NCBI RefSeq assembly: GCF_016774335.1
Contig: NZ_JAETWA010000046.1
Span: 186,001 to 250,000 of the forward strand
Source of the DNA: Luteimonas saliphila
Lineage (GTDB): Bacteria; Pseudomonadota; Gammaproteobacteria; Xanthomonadales; Xanthomonadaceae
Length of the DNA: 64,000 nt
Reading direction: 5' to 3'
The notes beneath the pieces are model-generated. The model did not search any database, had not been told where the DNA came from, and saw only the letters and a program-made list of their open reading frames with translations. The position numbers were made by a program, and so were the translations under genes. Shown one piece after another: positions 59,901 to 64,000 of the stretch (position 1 is the stretch's first letter; each line of letters opens with the position of its first letter).

Positions 59901-60802
59901 AGTTCTATCCGGCCTGGACCGACCTGGTCGAAGGGACGTCGTCGCGGGCCGACGCAGCGCCGCCGTCGGCGCTGGAACGGCGCACGCGCCTGCCGCCGCC
60001 GGAGGACTTCCGTACCTGCTTCTACTTCTGCCAGGAGCTGATCCGGCTGATGGAGGCGGTCTACCACGACCTCGACCTGGAGCATGCCTGGGACCATCCC
60101 GACAACCGCGGCTGGCTCAACGCGTTCCGGCACTGGAGCTGGGCGCCGATGTTCCGGATCGCGTGGATAGTCGGTGCGCCGAGCCTGGGCGCGCGCTTCG
60201 TCGCCTTCTGCCAGCAGCGGCTGGACCTGCCGCGACTGGACAACGACGGCGAGGACCGTCGGCGGGTGCTGCGGCTCGAGCGGCACCAAGTGCCGCCCGA
60301 TGGCGACTGGCAGGGCCTGTGCGACACGTTGATGTCCGCCGGCACGATCAATCACGTCGAGCACTCGATCCTGTCGTCGGATCCGGTCTGCAAGCACGCG
60401 GTGCGGCCGACCCACCTGTACGTGCTGCGGCTGAAGTGGTCGGCGGTGCTTGCGCGCACCGGCACCGACATGGCCGACAGCACGCTGGGCGTGGCCGCGA
60501 TGGCGGAAGGCACGCTGCGCCTGCTGCGCGTGCAGGACCATGTGCGCCGGCTGGGCTTGGCGACCGAGTTCATGCGCCTGCTGATCAACCGCGAGGTGGT
60601 CTCGGAGGTCGACATTCGCAGCGGCTACTACGGCCTCGGCGGCGTCTGCCGCAACCGCCGTGCGCAGCAGGTGCAGGCCTGGCTGGAGCAGGCGCTGACA
60701 CTGGCGCGCAAGCGCCAGAGCGCTCGCAACGATGCGGCGCGGGCCAAGCGCGAGGCGCGTCGTACGCGCAGGCAGTCGCCGCCGCCGGCGCCCGTCGAAT
60801 GA
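56915..60802 (+). CDS. Large membrane-embedded patatin-like phospholipase
   Basis: A 1295-residue protein. The patatin oxyanion motif LSGGGIRSATFGLGVLQAL appears at about 56-74, the nucleophile elbow TVSGGGYIGAF at about 88-98 and the catalytic Asp in SDGGHFENLG at about 785. About eight to ten membrane helices are inserted between the Ser and Asp halves (about 165-580), splitting the catalytic domain. The C-terminal ~500 residues are cytosolic-type with unknown folds. The start is GTG at 56915 with GGAGGA six bases upstream; the first in-frame ATG (56930) lacks this spacing. Full-length examples occur in xanthomonads and other proteobacteria. It probably cuts acyl lipids at the membrane. Divergent from the SGNH gene. 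Confidence 0.86.
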   Translation: MRLQNMLPPALKARWGGAGAPAPDAGSVKAAELRTILGGGLRGDPVEVEAWGLALSGGGIRSATFGLGVLQALARNGLLKCFHYQSTVSGGGYIGAFLQALIRRHGFERAFRTLAPRGDHDRPEEGSPGTRPIRHLREYSNYLSPRKSPFSGDTLGMVGTYARNVLLVQVQLCALILALCLLPLLLYAGADEVTRRNPTLLLSLAGLTGMLAIVLLAYVSTYANRRTQPAAGEMPPPPRRVVLAALATIVALAVASMLGALGLARFERLPGLFASALGWLPRAWTEGFELGIVTAALYLLVWHAWLLLDPWYSRLVATGDAPPPALQRHPWRFVLATVGAAAFAGVAIMLLRGWLSGWQAVGSLWHILAFGPPLVVAVVVLTAIVHLGLAGPAMSDLQREIWARVGGKTCALVALGMTLTLGLTIYGPWLMRYGAGQGAQALSGAGWAGVLAWVSTTGIGLLVAHGKRDGSERSKRSRLLDLVARTAPWVFLLGLLIALSLAGHVLLQAAGPALERFAGGAAPTPATFESERLADYLVRLHGAVTSYPRALLLLILGALALWLLFGWAVNVNEFSLNAFYRNRLVRCYLGASNDHRNPEPTTNFDVQDDLVLADLVEVVRHDGTRPLYPLVGTALNMVAAKQLDWQDRKAASFCLTPGWCGYLPPDSRAGDAPIGDRAAATAGTASAAPGGAHVDSLAASLTLGSAIAISGAAVNPNMGYHSSPAVTFLLTLFDARLGWWLPNPRHPEHPRADSSPFFGRWLLAEMLGRTHAGGKFVHLSDGGHFENLGLYELVRRRCRFILCVDAAADADRAFADLGNAVHKCRVDFGADIDIDVAALAARDGALAERSCAVGRITYADGSVGTLLYLKPTLTGEEPADIAHYARSHHCFPHEPTSDQFFDEAQFESYRRLGEDIAQRALDPALERIDAAPGSPGHDQLGLYDSALKDKLLIALRQRWVAPLPGVADRFALHGKALTRLFGKLRDTPALAVLDAQFYPAWTDLVEGTSSRADAAPPSALERRTRLPPPEDFRTCFYFCQELIRLMEAVYHDLDLEHAWDHPDNRGWLNAFRHWSWAPMFRIAWIVGAPSLGARFVAFCQQRLDLPRLDNDGEDRRRVLRLERHQVPPDGDWQGLCDTLMSAGTINHVEHSILSSDPVCKHAVRPTHLYVLRLKWSAVLARTGTDMADSTLGVAAMAEGTLRLLRVQDHVRRLGLATEFMRLLINREVVSEVDIRSGYYGLGGVCRNRRAQQVQAWLEQALTLARKRQSARNDAARAKREARRTRRQSPPPAPVE

Positions 60803-61012
60803 CGCATATGGCGGGAGTACGACTCCCGCCGTGGCGCCTGTCGATGCGCTGCGCGGCACGCCGACCGATGCCACCCGGGAGCGATGCCCTTCGAGGCTCC
60901 GGCCGGGGTACGTGTCACGCCACCGGCCCCGCCCGCGTCCAGCCATCAAGACGCGCCACGCGTGGCGGCCCGCTGGCCGCTACAGTGCACCCTGCCTACC
61001 GGAGGACACCCG

Positions 61013-62683
61013 ATGCGCCTGACCGCGACGCTTGCCCTGCTGCTCGTGCCGTTCGCTTCCCATGCCGCCACGCCGCCCGCAAGTCCTGAAGTCGCCGCCT
61101 TCGCCGCCCGCACCGTCGAGGCCAACTGTGCGGCCGATGCGCCCGGCATGGCGGTGCTGCTGGCGCGCGGCGACGAGGTGATCTACCGCGGCGCCTGCGG
61201 CCGGGCCAGCCTCGAACTGGGCGTGCCGCTGTCCGCCGACCACGTGTTCCGCACTGGCTCGGTGACCAAGCAGTTCGCGGCCGCAGGCGTGCTGAAGCTG
61301 GCCGAGGACGGCAGGCTGTCGCTGTCGGATCCGCTGTCGAAGTTCGTGCCGGGCTATCCGGGCGGCGACAGGATCACGGTGGAGATGCTGCTCAACCACA
61401 CCTCGGGTATCCGCAGCTACACCGACATGCCGGAGGTGATGGCCGGCGGGTCGATCATGCAGGACCTGGGCACGGCGCAACTGGTCGATGTGTTCAAGGC
61501 GCAGGCCCCGGACTTCGCGCCCGGCGAAGGCTGGCACTACAACAACTCCGGCTACGTGCTGGTCGGTGCAGTGATCGAGGCCGCCAGCGGCAAGCCCTGG
61601 CATGCCCATCTCGATGAGGTGTTCTTCAAGCCGCTGGGCATGGCCCACACCGGCTACGGCAACGAGGCGGACGCCGTCATCCCCGGACACGTCGGCGGCT
61701 ACACGCGCAATGGCGAACGCTGGGCGCGGGCGCGCCACCTGAGCATGACCCAGCCGCACGCGGCTGGCGCGCTGGTCTCCACCGTCGACGACCTGCACAA
61801 GTGGAACCGTGCGCTGCACGGGGGCGGGCTGCTGCGCGAAGACAGCTATCGCGCCATGGTCACCCCGCGCGGCAAGGCCGCGGAACACGACTACGGTTTC
61901 GGCATTTCCGTCGGCACCCTGCGCGGGCAGCCGCAGCTGCAGCACGGCGGCGGCATTTTCGGCTTCAGCAGTTACCTGCTGTACCTGCCCGGGGACGACG
62001 TGACCGTTGCGGTGCTCTACAACGCCGACGCCGGCCGGCCAGGCATGCTCGGCACCGGGCGCCTGGCCAACCTGCTGGCGGCCCAGGCGATCGGCAGGCC
62101 GTATCCGGACAAGAAGGCGATCGAGGTCGAGGCCGATGCGCTGAGTCACTACGAAGGCGTCTATCGCATCGACCAGGACGCCGTGCGCGTGCTGCGTGTC
62201 AAGGACGGCGTGCTGACCTCACAGCGCACCGGTGGCCTGGCCCATGCGTTGATCCCGGTGGCGAAGGACACCTTCCTGTTCGAGGAAGGCTACTCGCGCA
62301 TCGTGTTCGAACGCGATGCCGCGGGCGAGGTCGCGGCGATGCGCTTCTTCCCGGAGGACGAGGGCGAAGGCGAGCTGGTGCCGCGCAGCGGGGAACCCCT
62401 GCCGGCCGCGCGCACCGGACTGCAGCTGTCGCGCGAGGCGCTGGAACGCATCGTGGGCGAGTACGCGATCGGATCGATGGTGCTGAAGGTCTTCCTCGAC
62501 GGCGACACGCCCAGGACGCAGCTCACCGGGCAGCCGGCGTTCGAGATATTCGCCGAATCGCCGTCGAAGTTCTTCCTGACGGTGGTCGACGCGACGCTGG
62601 TGTTCGCGCCGGAGACCGGCGCTGCCGAGACGGTGACCCTGCGCCAGGGCGGCAGGGAGACGGTGTTCGCGCGCACGGACTAG
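61013..62683 (+). CDS. Beta-lactamase-family serine hydrolase (class C-like)
   Basis: A 556-residue secreted protein: signal peptide (LALLLVPFASHAA), SxxK motif SVTK (Ser83-Lys86), YxN motif YNNSGY (Tyr~178) and HGGG in place of the KTG box. This set marks class C-like esterases/DD-peptidases. A C-terminal ~170-residue beta-rich domain (about 385-556) resembles the DUF3471 region found in such proteins. Penicillin-binding or esterase activity is possible, antibiotic resistance is not implied. The ATG at 61013 has GGAGGACACC upstream. Confidence 0.9.
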   Translation: MRLTATLALLLVPFASHAATPPASPEVAAFAARTVEANCAADAPGMAVLLARGDEVIYRGACGRASLELGVPLSADHVFRTGSVTKQFAAAGVLKLAEDGRLSLSDPLSKFVPGYPGGDRITVEMLLNHTSGIRSYTDMPEVMAGGSIMQDLGTAQLVDVFKAQAPDFAPGEGWHYNNSGYVLVGAVIEAASGKPWHAHLDEVFFKPLGMAHTGYGNEADAVIPGHVGGYTRNGERWARARHLSMTQPHAAGALVSTVDDLHKWNRALHGGGLLREDSYRAMVTPRGKAAEHDYGFGISVGTLRGQPQLQHGGGIFGFSSYLLYLPGDDVTVAVLYNADAGRPGMLGTGRLANLLAAQAIGRPYPDKKAIEVEADALSHYEGVYRIDQDAVRVLRVKDGVLTSQRTGGLAHALIPVAKDTFLFEEGYSRIVFERDAAGEVAAMRFFPEDEGEGELVPRSGEPLPAARTGLQLSREALERIVGEYAIGSMVLKVFLDGDTPRTQLTGQPAFEIFAESPSKFFLTVVDATLVFAPETGAAETVTLRQGGRETVFARTD

Positions 62684-62812
62684 CGCGCGCTGCGCGCGCC
62701 GGCGTGTGGCGTGGTCAGGCCGCCGGTGGCGACAGGGGGAGCCGGGCGGCGTGGATGTCCGCCACGCGGTCCGCCGGCGGTCGTCGGGCCCGCGTGCGGT
62801 GCCGCAGCGGGC

Positions 62813-63424
62813 TCAGCCGTTCCACAGCACGTCCGGCGTGCGTGGGCATTGGCGCACCGGTTCGGGTTCGTCCTCGGTGCTGTCCAGTACCCAGCAGTCG
62901 TCGAGCACCGAGCAGTAGCACACGCGCAGCTCGATCCGGTGGCGCTCGCGATCGAGCGCGTTCCACAGCGGGTGCGCCGGCTGCGGCTTCGGCACGCGCA
63001 GGAGCGCGATCCATTCGTCCGCGCCGACCACGCGGCGCTGGATGCCGCTGCTGAGGAACTGCAGCTGGTCGCGCGCGGCGGCGCCGCCCTCGCCGGCGCA
63101 GCAACGCGCCAGCAGCGCGTCGATGTCGCGGACCGGTGTGCCGTCGTGCAGGAGCTGCGCCCAGCGCACGCGCGCCGGTCCGGTACCGCGATTGAGCAGG
63201 TCGATCGACACCTGCGGGTCGCCGTCGAGGGTGATGTTGCTGGTGCCGGTGATCAGCGAGGGCCACACGCTCGCCGCGAGCATGCGCTCCTGGGTGCGAT
63301 TGGCGCTGATCGCGACGAACAGCGAGATCACCGAGATCAGCACGACGCAGCCGCCCATCACCACCTCGTAGAGGCGCAGCGGACGGCGGCGTGCGGGACG
63401 GGCGACCGGCGACTCGACTGTCAT
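62813..63424 (-). CDS. Single-pass membrane protein of unknown function
   Basis: A 203-residue protein with a basic N-terminus (RPARRRPLRLYE), one membrane helix (about 20-42, VVMGGCVVLISVISLFVAI in pieces) and a ~150-residue C-terminal domain outside the cytoplasm, rich in Trp/Cys (RCCAGEGG, CYCSVLDDCW). The ATG has AGGGGAG upstream. It lies 25 bp after the oxidoreductase gene on the same strand, so it may be co-transcribed. No family recognised. Confidence 0.72.
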   Translation of the reverse strand: MTVESPVARPARRRPLRLYEVVMGGCVVLISVISLFVAISANRTQERMLAASVWPSLITGTSNITLDGDPQVSIDLLNRGTGPARVRWAQLLHDGTPVRDIDALLARCCAGEGGAAARDQLQFLSSGIQRRVVGADEWIALLRVPKPQPAHPLWNALDRERHRIELRVCYCSVLDDCWVLDSTEDEPEPVRQCPRTPDVLWNG

Positions 63425-63449
63425 GCGCGACTCCCCTGACGTGGTCCGA

Positions 63450-64000
63450 TCAGGCCGCCTGCACGATGCGCAGCGGGTTGTTCCATTGCGCGAGCAGTTC
63501 GGCCTCGCGTGCCTTGGCCGCGTGCAGGTGCGCATCCTTGACGTGGCCGTAGCCGCGGATCTGCTCGGGGATCCCGGCGATCTCGGCCGCGAGATCGACG
63601 TTGCAGCCGTCGAGCCTGTCCAGCAATCCGCCGATGGTCGTCTCGTAGTCGTCGATCAGCCGGCGTTCCATCCGCCGCTCCTCGGTGCGGCCGAAGACGT
63701 CGAACGCGCCGCCGCGCAGGAACTTCAGCTTCGCCAGCAGACCGAAGGCCTTGAACACCCAGGGGCCGTACTCGCGCTTGACCAGTTCGCCGCGATCGTT
63801 CTTCTTCGCCAGCAGCGGCGGCGCCAGGTGGAAGTGCAGCCGGTAGTCGCCGTCGAACTGCTGCTCGACCCGCCGCAGGAAATCGCCGCTGGTGTACAGC
63901 CGCGCGACCTCGTACTCGTCCTTGTAGGCCATCAGCTTGAAGAAGTAGCGCGCGACCGCCTCGGACAGGTCGGTCGAGCCTGGCGCCTTCGCGCGCTCGG
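63450..64000 (-). CDS. Indolepyruvate ferredoxin oxidoreductase family protein, 3' end only
   Basis: The frame is open to the right edge; the visible 183 residues are the C-terminus of a ~1,150-residue fused indolepyruvate:ferredoxin oxidoreductase. Segments FKLMAYKDEYEVARLYTS and GPWVFKAFGLLAKLKFLRGG in pieces are characteristic of the family's last domain. The enzyme decarboxylates indolepyruvate to indoleacetyl-CoA with ferredoxin in amino-acid degradation. The start and thiamine-binding core are outside the window. Confidence 0.92.
   Translation of the reverse strand, partial: ERAKAPGSTDLSEAVARYFFKLMAYKDEYEVARLYTSGDFLRRVEQQFDGDYRLHFHLAPPLLAKKNDRGELVKREYGPWVFKAFGLLAKLKFLRGGAFDVFGRTEERRMERRLIDDYETTIGGLLDRLDGCNVDLAAEIAGIPEQIRGYGHVKDAHLHAAKAREAELLAQWNNPLRIVQAA

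Noticed and set aside
56768-60949. Open frame of 1393 codons on the minus strand across the patatin gene
   Set aside because: Antisense shadow: His/Arg/Gln-rich, no domains, while the plus strand has a clear patatin.
61013-62683. Antibiotic-resistance beta-lactamase reading of the SVTK/YNN protein
   Set aside because: The HGGG box and long C-terminal domain fit class C-like esterase/peptidase relatives, so a resistance claim is not supported.

Overview
The window is about 70% G+C and reads as chromosome of a Xanthomonadaceae/Lysobacteraceae gammaproteobacterium (Lysobacter, Luteimonas or Stenotrophomonas relatives). The reasons are the GC-rich codon use, the many REP-like elements built on GTAGCCCGGATAAG...GCATCCGGG, an efflux locus with the gene order of the Stenotrophomonas smeU1-V-W-U2-X operon, and a run of xanthomonad-type small lipoproteins. 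No rRNA, tRNA, CRISPR, phage or insertion-sequence genes were seen. Both ends cut genes: a LysR regulator on the left and an indolepyruvate ferredoxin oxidoreductase on the right.

1-13.7 kb: partial LysR regulator, secreted alpha/beta hydrolase, a REP-rich spacer, an overlapping pair of envelope proteins (HExxH lipoprotein and DUF5694-like protein), a nucleotidyltransferase (MNT-like) gene followed by an apparent HEPN stub, a membrane-anchored Mrr-type nuclease with a zinc ribbon, then an AT-rich P-loop ATPase that looks recently acquired (possible defence pair). Small secreted and hypothetical proteins and an S41-like peptidase follow.

13.8-31.9 kb: ArsR/SRPBCC pair with a palindrome over the arsR start and a 229-bp tandem duplication behind it; prolyl oligopeptidase; EF-hand protein with heptad repeats; TonB-like membrane protein; a 28-residue membrane peptide; AraC/SDR divergent pair; a membrane protein with ribosomal-L12-like motifs; a fasciclin/DUF378/fasciclin operon divergent from a cobalamin-binding MerR regulator, with four TTGTAC boxes between them; a DUF2383 four-helix protein with a clear terminator; a LysM/lysozyme-like protein; htpG; YdeI-like and TlpA-like proteins.

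32-41 kb: lipocalin, a decayed flavin-reductase-like gene, SLC13 permease with MscS channel, saccharopine-dehydrogenase-like protein, AraC regulator, a Cys-rich 50-residue protein and a quinone-reductase-like enzyme.

40-49.4 kb: a SmeU1VWU2X/MexEF-OprN-type efflux locus. A LysR regulator is divergent from a small membrane protein, a degenerate SDR, the adaptor, the RND pump, a second SDR and the outer-membrane channel. A perfect palindrome lies in the divergent promoter, a terminator-like hairpin between adaptor and pump, and a 16-bp hairpin at the operon end.

49.5-64 kb: folE and a YchJ-like protein, another REP cluster, lytic transglycosylase, Ala/Gly-rich protein, MFS transporter, two small lipoproteins (one an I78 protease inhibitor) around a shared hairpin, a divergent SGNH hydrolase/giant membrane patatin pair, a beta-lactamase-family hydrolase, a membrane protein and the truncated oxidoreductase.
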